A stretch of DNA of 64,000 nucleotides from Saitoella complicata NRRL Y-17804 (GCF_001661265.1 NW_017566994.1:372001-436000), one strand, 5' to 3'. Positions 9,234-19,216 are shown, counted from the first letter of the stretch. Translations and numbers: made by a program. Notes: a model not told the origin generated them from the sequence alone.

Positions 9234-12200
9234 ATGCCTCCAGCAAACTCGACATCCGGTGCGGCTCGTGCGGCGAAGCGATCCAATAAATCGGCAACAA
9301 AGAAGCCTTATGCGAGGCCCTCGTCGGACAAGCAGAGGCCTCAGCAAACGAGAACTGAGAAGGAAGAGGTTTGTATTCGTGTCTCCTACTCTATGGGCTT
9401 GATGCTGACATGCAATGAACAGCAAAGTGTTGTGTCAAACCTAATTGGCGGCATTGGCAGTGCGATCTCTGGCATTTTCTCAAGCCTCTGGAAGGGCGCA
9501 ACCGAAGATCAGGCACCTGTACGACGATCATCTTCAACCAGGCGAAAGAGCTCTCACAAGAAGGAGGATGTGAAGGAGGAATCAAAGCAGTCCGAGGCGG
9601 ACTCCTTTCTCGCTCCTGCGCTTGCGCCGCATTATGTCGGACATACACCTTACGCGGCACGTCGTCGCACGGATATTGAATCCGACCGATCCAAGACTTC
9701 CCGAGCAAACGACAAACCTGCGCAGCCTAAGTTCGAGTTCCCAACGCAAAACCTTCGGGCGCCACTCATCCCAGCGGAATCCTCCCCGATCTTGGGAGCT
9801 ACAACTTCGCTGACATCTCTCACCATCGCTCCAGAAACTTGGGCTAGACGAGATGCGGAGACGCTGGAATGGATCAACTCGCTTGGACTCAACCTCCAGA
9901 AGCTCGCGAACGGCACTGAAAGGCTCGGAAACCGCGGTGGATGGGCTGACAAGGAAAAGTTCGAGAGGCTTATGAAGGACGATGAGGGATTCTTTGAGCG
10001 ACAAGGTCTGCGTCAGCGTGCTGCGTCTGAGACCCTCGAGCGCCGGTCGCATTCTCGTACTCCTTCATTGCGTCCCACACCATATCAGAACCCCAAGCAC
10101 GGTCATCAACGCCAGATCAGTTTGGCTGACCCTAGACTTCAGCTCGACCCTGCCAAATGGCCTCGAAACACTACCGCGGGTATCCTGGCCGCATGGCGCG
10201 AAATCTGCCGAAGACAGGAGTTGATCGCAGCGGAGGAAGCTGAACAGGACCAGTTACGATCTTCTCAATTTGGGAATATGGATAATGGTTCGGCGGAGAC
10301 ACGAGGAGATGGTGAGAGGCCTGCTGCGCAGGACCAGATGAAGAGAGGCATGACGCTCATTCACGAGAATGTTAGGTTCCCGAGGGGTAAGACGAGCACT
10401 CCCGCAAGCAGCAAGGGAGCTGCAGCTCAGGAGACCGACGAGGACAAGACGGCGAAGACGGAGAAAAAGAAGGTGAATATGGATGATGCGAAGGTGGAAG
10501 ACGGCGAGAAGGAGACGGAGGAGACGCAAGAGGAGGAGCAGAAACCCAAAGAAAAGGAGGCTGACGCACCAATGAAGGATGCGGAAGTTCAGACTGAGGA
10601 CAAGGCTGAGGATAAGGCCGAGGCCGCCCCGGAGGCTTCGATGGAGGACGCACCCGTCGCAAACGAAGCGAAAGCCCCTGCGACTGACAAGAAGAAGCGC
10701 GCCGCTTCCCCTTCCTTTGATCAACCATCGCCCAAGCACACCGGTGTCGTGATTCCCAAAGAACGCCGTCGTCGTGCTGGATGCTTCTCTGCCTTGGATG
10801 AGGATTTGGACGAGATGTTTGGTCCTGAACCCGAACTTCCTGCAAAGAAGAAGATCAAGCCGTCTATCAACGTGGGTGCGGAGACACCACTGAAGAGGAC
10901 GGTCGAAGGGTCTGGGTTTACGCCTAGAGTCCCGCTGTTGCGGGATGATCCTGCTGTTGAAGAGGCTAACAAGAAAGCTGCTGCGGCTCGATTCTCAAGT
11001 TTCGGGGCTGCTGCTGCGGCCTTGCCGAAGGAAGACCCTCCCAAGCCGGCGGAGAAGCGTGTCGAGACCACTGCCCCAAGCTTTAGCCTTGGCAATGCCG
11101 AGAAGAAAGACCAGGCGGAGGTACCCAAGGCAGCTGCTGCGCCTTCCTTCAGCTTCGGCGGGGCCAGTGCTGTGGCGGATAAACCAGCCGAAGAGGCGAA
11201 GAATGATACGCCTCCTTCGTTCAGCTTTGGGAAGCCGGAAGAGAAGAAGGCCGATGCACCGGCAGTTGTGCCTGCCCCTCAGTTTTCCTTCGGCAAGCCT
11301 GCTGAGGAGAAGAATGACGAGGCACCGAAGCCTGCTGCCGCCCCTCCTTCGTTTTCCTTTGGTGCACCGAAGATGGACGCTGCCCCCGCTGCGCCCACTA
11401 CTGCGTCTACGACCCCCACCTTCTCGTTCGGTGCTACGTCTAAGCCTGCGGAAGAAAAGCCTGCGGCTGCTGCTGCCAGTTCCTTCTCCTTTGGAGCACC
11501 TGTTTCTAAGGTTGCTGAGGAGCCCAAGAAGGACACCACGCCCGCTTTCGGCTTCGGAGCTCCTGCCGCTGCCCTGGCCGAGACTTCCAACAAGAGAAGT
11601 GCGGACAGCGATGAGCCCGCTGCAAAGAAGTCCACCGGTGGATTCTCTTTCGGTAACACCTCCACCATTTCGCCCTTTGGTGCTGTGAACGGAGCTGCTA
11701 CTGCTGATGCTGCCAAGCCTGCTCCTTCGCCGTTCGCATTTGGAGCTCCGAAGAAGGCTGCTGCTCCGGCTGCTGGCGGGTTGTTCGGTGCTTCAACTGC
11801 GGCGCCCGCTGCTAGAGGCTTCAACTTTGGAGCTACACCCGCTGCGGAGCCGGCAGAGCCTGCTGCTGCTCCGTCGTTCTCTTTCGGTGCCCCTGCTGCG
11901 ACTACGGCCACGGAGGCTCCTAAGCCTGCTGCTGGTGTGTTCAACTTTGCTGCGCCTGCCGCTGCTGCTCCGGCTACCGATGCTGCCAAGCCCTTGGTTT
12001 TCGGATCCTCTACTACGACTGTTGCGGATAGCAAACCTGCTTCTGGCTTGTTCGGTTCGGCGACTACTGCCGGAACTGGCGGTTCCACGCTCTTTGGTTC
12101 CGCCGCGGCCCCGGCGGCTGAGGTTCCTAAGCCTGCGTTTGGTGGTTTCGGTAGCACGATGAGTGCTGCTCCTGCCTCTACTGGTGGGTTTGCTGGGTTC

Positions 12201-12851
12201 GGACAGAGCACAACTGCTCCTGCTCCTGCAGCTGCTCCTGCGAATGGCGGTTCTTTCACTTTTGGTTCTAACACTGGTTCCATTACCCCGGCATTTGGTG
12301 CTACGAACAATGCTCCTGCTGCCAATGTCTTCGGTCAGTCAACTTCGGCTGCTCCCGCTGCCTCCGCTGCTACTGGAGGTTTCGGTTTTGGTGCGAACAA
12401 CAACAATGCACCGGCTGCCGGTGGATTTAACTTTGGTGCCAACAACGCTGCTCCTGGATCACCTGGCGTCCAAGCTGCGTCTTTCAACTTCAACGCACCT
12501 GGATCCCCAGCTCCGGTTCCCGCGGCGACTGGGTTCGGCTTTGGAAACAACGCTGCTCCCCAGTCTCCTGCTCCCGCTGCTGCTCAGCCTTTCGCGTTCG
12601 GTACACCTGCTCCTGCTCCTGCCAATGGTGGATTCCAGTTTGGAGCAGGAACTCCGGCACAGCCGCAGCAACCGCAGACACCCGGAGGTGCTGGTATGTT
12701 CCAGTTTGGAGGACCCAACACGCCGGGAACGCCTGGTGCAGGTGCTGCTCCCGGAGGAGGTAATTTGTTCTCGGTTGGGTCTGCGGGACCGCAGGATCAG
12801 CAGGGCGGGAGGAAGATTGCACCCGCTAGAGGTAGACTCAGGAGGAAGTAA
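9234..12851 (+). CDS. Nuclear-basket FG-nucleoporin (Nup1/Nup153/Nup124-like)
   Basis: Frame of 1205 codons from the ATG at 9234; a likely 54-bp intron at 9369-9422 (donor GTTTGT, branch GCTGACA, acceptor AACAG) would leave 1187 aa in the same frame. Removing it joins TEKEE directly to QSVVSNLIGGIGSAISGIFS, an amphipathic helix like the membrane-binding helix of Nup1, Nup60 and Nup153. An acidic Lys/Glu middle follows, then from about residue 620 onward many FSFG, FxFG and GxFG repeats separated by Ala/Pro-rich spacers. The extreme C-terminus GGRKIAPARGRLRRK resembles the basic end of Nup153 and Nup1, an importin-beta contact region. It acts in the basket of the pore in protein import and mRNA export. 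Assignment to the family is firm; which member name applies is less so. Confidence 0.9.
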   Translation: MPPANSTSGAARAAKRSNKSATKKPYARPSSDKQRPQQTRTEKEEVCIRVSYSMGLMLTCNEQQSVVSNLIGGIGSAISGIFSSLWKGATEDQAPVRRSSSTRRKSSHKKEDVKEESKQSEADSFLAPALAPHYVGHTPYAARRRTDIESDRSKTSRANDKPAQPKFEFPTQNLRAPLIPAESSPILGATTSLTSLTIAPETWARRDAETLEWINSLGLNLQKLANGTERLGNRGGWADKEKFERLMKDDEGFFERQGLRQRAASETLERRSHSRTPSLRPTPYQNPKHGHQRQISLADPRLQLDPAKWPRNTTAGILAAWREICRRQELIAAEEAEQDQLRSSQFGNMDNGSAETRGDGERPAAQDQMKRGMTLIHENVRFPRGKTSTPASSKGAAAQETDEDKTAKTEKKKVNMDDAKVEDGEKETEETQEEEQKPKEKEADAPMKDAEVQTEDKAEDKAEAAPEASMEDAPVANEAKAPATDKKKRAASPSFDQPSPKHTGVVIPKERRRRAGCFSALDEDLDEMFGPEPELPAKKKIKPSINVGAETPLKRTVEGSGFTPRVPLLRDDPAVEEANKKAAAARFSSFGAAAAALPKEDPPKPAEKRVETTAPSFSLGNAEKKDQAEVPKAAAAPSFSFGGASAVADKPAEEAKNDTPPSFSFGKPEEKKADAPAVVPAPQFSFGKPAEEKNDEAPKPAAAPPSFSFGAPKMDAAPAAPTTASTTPTFSFGATSKPAEEKPAAAAASSFSFGAPVSKVAEEPKKDTTPAFGFGAPAAALAETSNKRSADSDEPAAKKSTGGFSFGNTSTISPFGAVNGAATADAAKPAPSPFAFGAPKKAAAPAAGGLFGASTAAPAARGFNFGATPAAEPAEPAAAPSFSFGAPAATTATEAPKPAAGVFNFAAPAAAAPATDAAKPLVFGSSTTTVADSKPASGLFGSATTAGTGGSTLFGSAAAPAAEVPKPAFGGFGSTMSAAPASTGGFAGFGQSTTAPAPAAAPANGGSFTFGSNTGSITPAFGATNNAPAANVFGQSTSAAPAASAATGGFGFGANNNNAPAAGGFNFGANNAAPGSPGVQAASFNFNAPGSPAPVPAATGFGFGNNAAPQSPAPAAAQPFAFGTPAPAPANGGFQFGAGTPAQPQQPQTPGGAGMFQFGGPNTPGTPGAGAAPGGGNLFSVGSAGPQDQQGGRKIAPARGRLRRK

Positions 12852-13287
12852 AATATCACCACAGGACTGTGGTGAGTGATGTTGGGGGACGTATGTGGAA
12901 TGAAGAGACAAGAAAGCATGCATTACGGGTTAACTTAAGTCAAGGGAATGGAGTGACGTTTTTGCTTTTAATGAGGTATAGCTAACTGGACGATATGATA
13001 TCCCTTTTTTCTTCTTACAAAAGACTTCTGATCTGTAATTCGACTCATCGACTGGAATCTCCTGACTTCGGAACGGATTCGTAGGGGCCCGAATTTGGCA
13101 GCTGTGGCAACGCGCATCAAAACAAAAAGCCTGCAGTGAAGTAAAGAAGGAGCTCGACGCCCCCGATACAGCCGTCCAGCTTTGTCCATTCCAGTGGGTT
13201 TAACAAGCGACTCGTCCATTCTTTCGTTCATTTCTTTATCCGTATCGGAGTTATTACGTCTGTTTATTCGAACTCACCGTCGACAAA
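12852..13287. other. Intergenic, nucleoporin 3' side and SCS7 promoter
   Basis: 436 bp. The last part, 13180-13287, lies directly before the SCS7 start and ends GACAAAATG. No other gene seen. Confidence 0.4.
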
Positions 13288-14370
13288 ATGGCCTCAATGC
13301 GCAAGATTCACCCCGCTTGGCTCGACAACCACAAGTCTGACAAGTCATGCTGGGTCACCGTCGGCCGTACTGTCTACGACGTTACCAACTTCCTGGAAGA
13401 CCACCCCGGAGGCGCTGAGCTTATCCTCGAATATGGGGGTCAAGACGTGCAGAAAATCATGGAGGACGAGATGAGTCACGAGCATTCTGATGCTGCGTGG
13501 AGTATGATGAACGAGTACATCGTTGGAAAATTGTGTGACGATGAGTCGGTCGCACATGACGAGGAGCTTATTCCCGAGGCGAAGAAAGAGCTAGGGTTGG
13601 GAAATGAGGAGGAGATGGAGGTTCCGACGGATTATGAGGCGGATTATGCTAAGCATAAGTTCATTGACCTGAAGAAACCTATGTTGGCACAAGTCTGGAA
13701 GGGGGGGTGGTCGAATGAGTTTTATCTCGATCAGGTACACAGGCCCAGGCATTATGCCGGTGGTGCGAGTGCGCCGCTGTTCTCGTGGGCGTGGATGGAG
13801 CCGTTGAGTTTGACGCCGTGGTGGGTTGTGCCGATTGTGTGGATTCCGGCTGTGTGTACGGTTTGGTGGTTGGGGTTGCAAGGTCTTGGAGACGTGAGGA
13901 TCGCGGCTGCGATGTTCGTGTTGGGGACTGCGGTGTGGACGTTGATCGAATACGGTCTTCACCGTTTCCTCTTTCACTTGGATGAGATGATGCCAGAGGG
14001 ACGTGTGTTTATCACCCTCCACTTCTTGCTTCACGGTATCCACCACTTCCTCCCCCTCGACCGCATGCGCCTCGTCATGCCCCCCACCCTCCTCGCCCTC
14101 CTCGCTACCCCAATCTACCACCTCGTCCACCTCATCTTCCCCTACTACTTCGCCCTTTGCGGTTTCGCCGGCGGCCTCTTCGGTTACATCTGTTATGATG
14201 TCACGCATTACATGCTCCACCACTCCAAGTTGCCGCAGTATTGGAGGGAGCTGAAGGCGTATCATCTTGCGCATCATTTCCAGGATTATCAGATGGGCTT
14301 TGGGGTTACGAGTAAGTTTTGGGATCGGGTGTTTGGGACTGAGTTGGGTATTAAGGGGAAGACTGCGTAA
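13288..14370 (+). CDS. SCS7: Sphingolipid (ceramide) fatty-acid 2-hydroxylase
   Basis: A 360-aa single-exon protein, the usual size for Scs7/FA2H. An N-terminal cytochrome b5 domain carries heme ligands H39 in EDHPGG and probably H66 in HEHSDAAW. The C-terminal half is the membrane di-iron hydroxylase with the expected histidine boxes: HRFLFH, HFLLHGIHH, HYMLHH and HLAHHF. Hydrophobic segments flank these boxes. The enzyme adds the alpha-hydroxyl to the very-long-chain fatty acid of ceramide in the ER, using cytochrome b5 electrons from its own N-domain. The ATG at 13288 sits in a good context (AAAATGGC). Codon style changes sharply inside the gene, G/T-rich around 13780-13940 and C-rich around 14030-14170. 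Confidence 0.96.
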   Translation: MASMRKIHPAWLDNHKSDKSCWVTVGRTVYDVTNFLEDHPGGAELILEYGGQDVQKIMEDEMSHEHSDAAWSMMNEYIVGKLCDDESVAHDEELIPEAKKELGLGNEEEMEVPTDYEADYAKHKFIDLKKPMLAQVWKGGWSNEFYLDQVHRPRHYAGGASAPLFSWAWMEPLSLTPWWVVPIVWIPAVCTVWWLGLQGLGDVRIAAAMFVLGTAVWTLIEYGLHRFLFHLDEMMPEGRVFITLHFLLHGIHHFLPLDRMRLVMPPTLLALLATPIYHLVHLIFPYYFALCGFAGGLFGYICYDVTHYMLHHSKLPQYWRELKAYHLAHHFQDYQMGFGVTSKFWDRVFGTELGIKGKTA

Positions 14371-14668
14371 TGTGGAAGGATTGACAGACAATTGGGGGTC
14401 GTTGTAGTGATTATTTTATTGTTTGAGGGATTGTATGGTACCTCCACTCGCTTAATAACTGGCTCGTATAGCTAAAGATGCTAATACATATGTCTATCGT
14501 TCAAGTCTCTCATGACCATTTTGTGCTTCCCTCCCTGCATTCAATCGCAGACCTGCTCTCCTTTTGGATATTGCTTTTGCACGATTGCGTGCGTCTTCGC
14601 CTTGCCGACCTTGTACGACGAGCAATCGTCGCCTTTGTTCACTCTTTGCCCAAGCTGGACGTATGCGC

Positions 14669-15125
14669 TCACTTCTCCAAGTTGATCGCCCGTCCAAACT
14701 TGCTGTACAACTGCACCTTTAGCCTATCCATCTCCGCCTTGATCTCCACAACCTCCTCCTCCAACTTCTCCACCTGGTCATCCACAATCTCCTTCTCTTT
14801 CTCCAATCTTTCCTGCGCCTCCTCCAACTTCAACTCCACAAACGCGTCTCCGACCTTGTACGGTACCAGCTCATCCTCATCCGCCAACTCAAGCTCAGTT
14901 AAGACGTCATCCAGTGCTTCTTTTGTCTGTGATAGTGCTTCGAGCTGGTCTTCCCGGTCCGCGAGGCGTGCGTTGTATCTTGAGAAGGAATTGATGAGTT
15001 GTTGGTCGGCCCAGGTAACGTGTTCGGCTGACTCGTCTTCTTTGGAGAGCTGTACCACAAGAGTCAGTCCATCCGTTATAACAATAACGACCGTGTGTCA
15101 AAGGCAGTACCATTTTGGTGGCCAT
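14669..15125 (-). CDS. GIM3: Prefoldin subunit 4 (2 exons)
   Basis: Exon 1 is only 15 nt, 15125-15111 (MATKM). The intron is 15110-15050 (61 bp, donor GTACTG, branch GGACTGAC, acceptor GTACAG), and exon 2 is 15049-14669; total 131 aa. The joined start MATKMLSKEDESAEHVTWAD and the region ADQQLINSFSRYNARL match the PFD4 family, a beta-type prefoldin subunit: two long coiled-coil helices around a beta-hairpin (VPYKVGDAFVELKLEEAQ). It works in the hexameric prefoldin chaperone that hands nascent actin and tubulin to the chaperonin CCT in the cytosol. The tiny first exon explains why a simple frame would start at a false Met at 15058. It is head-to-head with PFD2. Confidence 0.93.
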
Positions 15126-15273
15126 TTTGGCGATCAGGAGAGCAATGAAGGTGTACGTGCTCTGCTTGGTGCGATGCCGGGGGACGCAAGGTCCAAGGGG
15201 ATTCGGGGAGGTGCGGTAACGTCGACACGTACGAACGAGACGATTTCGGCAATTTGATAATACCCTCGACAGA
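15126..15273. promoter_or_regulatory. 148-bp bidirectional promoter of two prefoldin genes
   Basis: The start codons of PFD4 (minus, 15125) and PFD2 (plus, 15274) lie 148 bp apart and diverge. Both genes' core promoters and 5' leaders must fit here, which makes shared control very likely. No TATA box is obvious. Confidence 0.75.
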
Positions 15274-15816
15274 ATGTCTTCCTCCTCATCCGCAGCACCT
15301 CAGAAGAAGGCCTTGACCAAGGCGCAACAAGACAGTACGTTTCTTCCTCCCTGATCCGCTACCTACCCGTGCCTCGTCGCGACGGTGTGCAGAACGCGGA
15401 GTACTCCTCGAAGATGGATATTAATTGATGGATGTGATAGACCTTCAACAACAATATTCAACACAGAAACAAGCGCTTCAAGCCCTCGCCCAGAAAATCT
15501 CCGAGTTAGAAACCGAAACAGACGAACATACCCTCGTCCTCGAAACCCTGCAACCTCTCCCCGCCGATCGTAAATGTTTTCGGATGGTTGGTGGTGTACT
15601 AGCCGAGAGGACTGTTGGTGAGGTTATGCCGGCATTGGAGTCAAATCTGGATGGGGTATGTATAAACGAGGGGGAGATGGGTGGTGAGAGGATTGGAGGC
15701 TAACCAGGGCGGTACAGATCAAGCAGGTTATGGACCAGTTGTTGGAGCAGTATAAGAAGAAGGAAGCGGAATTTGTAAAGTTCCAGAGGGATAATAAGAT
15801 CCAGGTCGTCGGATAA
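15274..15816 (+). CDS. GIM4: Prefoldin subunit 2 (3 exons)
   Basis: Exons 15274-15334, 15441-15655 and 15718-15816, total 124 aa. Intron 1 (15335-15440, GTACGT...GATAG) joins AQQD to NLQQQYSTQ; intron 2 (15656-15717, GTATGT...TACAG) joins ESNLDG to IKQVMDQLL. The family signature CFRMVGGVLAERTVGEVMPAL is intact, between two coiled-coil helices. It is a beta-type subunit of the same prefoldin hexamer as its divergent neighbour PFD4. An inner AG at 15391-15392 offers an alternative 58-bp first intron, which would lead to an early stop at 15422. The reading frame closes exactly with the chosen sites, so confidence in the model is good. Confidence 0.9.
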
Positions 15817-16538
15817 CCATTTCATCATGGATCGGCGACGGCAGGTGGGATGGGAGCGAAGATAGAGGAGGTGGAAAACGATATACCCGGCATTGGCTAT
15901 TAACCTTCGGTGTTTACGAACAAGGCATCATAACACAGCACATTACACCAACCTTTTCTCTCCCTACCTACCTCCTCAACCCTCACCGCTCGTCTCTCCC
16001 GCCCCTCGCATCCGCCTCCCTCCAACCATACACGCACGCACACATTCTGCAAGAAACCCTGTGATGACCAACAGAGATTAGATACTTCAGAGGCTCACCA
16101 CCCACCCATCACCTCTCGTTTTCCCACCCCATCTTGCTTAGTGTTTCTACGCGAAACCTCGGTTGGGGAGGGATGTGGGGTGCTGTTAGGATGGAGTGGT
16201 GTGTCCGGTGATGGAGTAAAAAGGCAAGTCTGATGGGTTTCTTATGGGTGTTGTGTGGTGTGCGTTGGGGATTGCGGTGGGATGAGAAGGTGGGAGAGGT
16301 TTGATGGACTGATTGCGTGTGAGTTCACAGAGTTTTGCCATTTCCACAAAACATCAAAAAAGGAAGAGGAAGTAGGGATTCTTCATGTGATAAAAGATAT
16401 AGAGGAAATGTAAAAGAGCAGAACCCACTGTAACTCCAAAACGCCATTTGCTTTCCGTATACTCCCATCATCGTATCACATCTATCGCTCTGATGAATTA
16501 ACAACTCATCTCAAACCAAAACCACCATTCACTTGACT
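15817..16538. other. Intergenic with long pyrimidine-rich tract
   Basis: 722 bp between the converging PFD2 (plus) and NYN (minus) genes. Positions about 15950-16025 are strikingly C/T-rich on the plus strand, like a fungal core-promoter tract, but no gene follows; the next plus-strand ATG at 16063 opens only five codons. Possibly a non-coding transcript start; nothing more can be said. Confidence 0.35.
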
Positions 16539-17735
16539 TCAGCGAAAGAAGGGAATGGTGAACCCAAACAACTTCTTACGAGGCGGTGCCTGGACAGAAG
16601 TCAACGCTCCCTTATACTCCTCATCATCATCCTCCTCCGGTGCAGCCCGCTTCCTGGACCCAAGAGCAACCGTGCTCGTCTCCGGCAGAACCGTCTTCGA
16701 GATTGGCTCCGATGGGATCGGTGCCGTGACTGGGGCTGTGGTTACGGAAGCAACGGAAGGAGACGTCGCACTCGAATCAGCCGACGAGGCAAAGGCCGCC
16801 CCTTCCAACACGTGAACAGCTGGGGTGATGTGAACCGCCACAGGCTCATTCCAAGTCCAGAAAGACCGGTCATCGTACCCATCGTCGATGGGCACATCCC
16901 TCACAGTCCAATGATCCTCCGAACCAGTGTTCTGGGTATACACCCTCTTCTTTGCGGGCAAGATAGTAGCGCTATCCTGGAACGGCTGAACACCATGACG
17001 ATTACTGAAGGCCGCAAGTGTTTTTTGGTTACGTAACTCAACACCAGTTACCTTCCAGTGAGGCTTCTGCTTCCGGCCACGTAACGGCAAATATATTGTC
17101 GACCGACCACCAGATTGATTGACGCCTTGCAGACAACCCAGGAAATCGGCATCCTGGCTAAGGACAATAACATGAGGGTTGCTTACCCCATCCGCGAACA
17201 CCTTTATCCGCTCGCGGATTGCGTAATCCGCAAGCTGCGACGTTCCAGTGTCGGTAGCTGCGTCCAAAATGACGGTATTGATGCCATCTCCACGGAGCAG
17301 AGTCCGAAGTAATTCGTCATCCTTAGGACTTCCCCTCACGCCCTTCTTTCTCGACAACGGGGTCGGGCGATAGCCGGTCGAATAAATGAGCTCCATCGCT
17401 CCAATGACAACGTTCTCCGCACGGACCAGATTGCTGGTAATGGCTCTGAACATCACTTCGAGCAATGCCAGTACCGCTGTGTTAAGCTTGCCGACGTTCT
17501 CGGCATCGACAAAAATACCGACGGTCACGACATTCACCGAGGGCGGGACTGAACTTGCCTTACGGACAAGCCTGACACTGCTGGGTAGACTGCCAAGGAG
17601 CTGAGACCGACCGGCACGTAATGCGTCCAGATAGAGGGCTTGAAGAGCAGGAAGATTTGATGGCAAGACATTCCGCATATGCCTTAGATCGGCAAGGTTC
17701 ATAACGACATCTAACGCATTGTAAGTAAACGTCAC
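16539..17735 (-). CDS. NYN-domain (PIN-like) putative RNase
   Basis: A 398-aa protein without introns as read. Residues about 70-215 look like a NYN domain: the strand VGIFVDAENVGKLN (D77), the middle acidic helix around D162/D170 (TSQLADYAIRERIK), and VIVLSQDADFLGCL (D195, D197). These are the places of the metal-binding acidic residues of Limkain-b1/PIN-like nucleases, so activity is plausible. The C-terminal third is Ser/Thr/Ala-rich and disordered, ends in a basic patch (RKRAAPEEDDDEE, then PPRKKLFGFTIPFFR) and may carry a nuclear signal. RNA processing or decay is inferred from family only. The start may lie elsewhere because 1.5 kb of sequence upstream is empty. Confidence 0.75.
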   Translation of the reverse strand: MTFTYNALDVVMNLADLRHMRNVLPSNLPALQALYLDALRAGRSQLLGSLPSSVRLVRKASSVPPSVNVVTVGIFVDAENVGKLNTAVLALLEVMFRAITSNLVRAENVVIGAMELIYSTGYRPTPLSRKKGVRGSPKDDELLRTLLRGDGINTVILDAATDTGTSQLADYAIRERIKVFADGVSNPHVIVLSQDADFLGCLQGVNQSGGRSTIYLPLRGRKQKPHWKVTGVELRNQKTLAAFSNRHGVQPFQDSATILPAKKRVYTQNTGSEDHWTVRDVPIDDGYDDRSFWTWNEPVAVHITPAVHVLEGAAFASSADSSATSPSVASVTTAPVTAPIPSEPISKTVLPETSTVALGSRKRAAPEEDDDEEYKGALTSVQAPPRKKLFGFTIPFFR

Positions 17736-19216
17736 TCAAACAAAGTTTGAGCGAGGTAGGGAGGGGCTATCGGGCTCAAGCGAATCACGGCGAAGGTGGC
17801 ACCTGGCGAAACATGCGTTGATCCACCCGACGATCTACTCGGCGTCCTCTATTTGGTTATTTACGGCCCTAGGGGAGCGCATGGTCGGAACCATGCCTCT
17901 GACCCAGGGCCGGAGGAGCACCGTATCATCGAAAGTCACTCATGCTCCCGCAGTCTCCGAAGAAACCCGGCACCCTAAGCCCCCGTCCTACTAACTCGAC
18001 GACGCAGCTTTACTTACCTTGTGATTGTCCAGATGCGTCTGACATCGAGATGGGTGAAAAATTGTGGGGTGGGTGGTTTGGTGACGACCAGATGAGGTGG
18101 GCGAGAGGGTTTTTTTATAGATCTTGCCACTATCAACACGTTGTGCGAAACGTCCTAACGCAGGATAGAAACAGCTACTGCAGCTGGGCCTCCTCGCTGC
18201 GGGAAGTTGGGCATTCGAAAGAAGGTCAATGGTGAGACTTGCGGGCGCCCGAGGAGAATGCTCGGCAACTGCAAGATTTCGTTGCCGGTATGAGCATTGA
18301 TGTGAAGACCGAGGCTTAGACGTGACTCCAGCAGCAGGGATAGGACGTGGTGGCCGGTAAAGACAGCAGTAGGAAGCACGAAGAAGATGTTTCAAGCCGT
18401 CTTCCACACAGCAGATTCCCTCTGACAACCCTCATACACCTGCTCATTCGTCTCTCTGCAAATTTTTCATGTGTCTCAGACTCATTTATCAAACTTTCGT
18501 CTGCGTGTTGTTCCGCGGCACGCAGTATCGAGGCTGGCCTAACCAGACCCCTGTCGCCCAGTTACCAAAGGCACATCCTTGTCAACGGTCAAGGATCGCC
18601 ACATTTCAGGGCAAGGGTCAAGAAGAGAGACGGTTGGTAACTTATGATCTCATTCTTTTCTTGTTACCGGTGACATTCCTCGGAAGAAGCACCAGGAGCG
18701 CACCGTGGGCTTTGTCCGGGGAGGACTGCAGACGCCCTTCACATAGGACTTTCACCCATCCCGAGCAAAAGAATGGATTGTTAGGTAGCATTGAGTGTAG
18801 AGAACGAAGCTGGGAACATTTCAGCTTGTTTCAAAGGGAGCGGATGCCGATGCATAAAACGGTCGTCGTATACGGTGGAGTGCGTTATCGATATGCCGAG
18901 CCGCATACATCCCGTCCGAACCGCAGTACTTTCGGGCTTGGAGGATCTCAAGGACCCTTATCTTCGAGCACCTTCAGATTCCTAATTATAGATCTGGTCG
19001 ATACAGTTGATCCCATCAGTTGTGTTTTGGCGTAGTGTTCAACATTCCCAGGGTCCCGCGGCCGTGCCGGTAAGAAGCCTGCAGGTGATCTCGTGCCTGG
19101 CCGCGGATTCTGCACGTCGGCGTCGTAAGCTCGAGTAATTCACCATCCTCGAGAAAGAGCAGCATTCATCCCCTACAACAAACCCGTCCGTCATTACCAA
19201 ATCAGAACCAATTGCA
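17736..19216. other. Gene-poor 1.5-kb stretch
   Basis: Divergent upstream region between the NYN gene and NMA111. The longest frame (18469-19035, plus) has no family signature and a composition unlike the neighbours. No RNA gene or repeat recognised. Confidence 0.4.

Noticed and set aside
9035-9286. 83-codon minus-strand frame overlapping the nucleoporin start
   Set aside because: Overlaps the firm nucleoporin N-terminus and has no recognisable domain.
11279-12325. 348-codon Ala/Pro-rich frame antisense to the FG repeats
   Set aside because: Product of repetitive GCT/GCC Ala codons read backwards.
14462-14525. tRNA-like stretch with GTTCAAGTCT
   Set aside because: The B-box-like string has no matching A box and no cloverleaf arms.
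18469-19035. 188-codon frame in the gene-poor stretch
   Set aside because: No family signature, mixed composition and no good start context; I treat it as chance.
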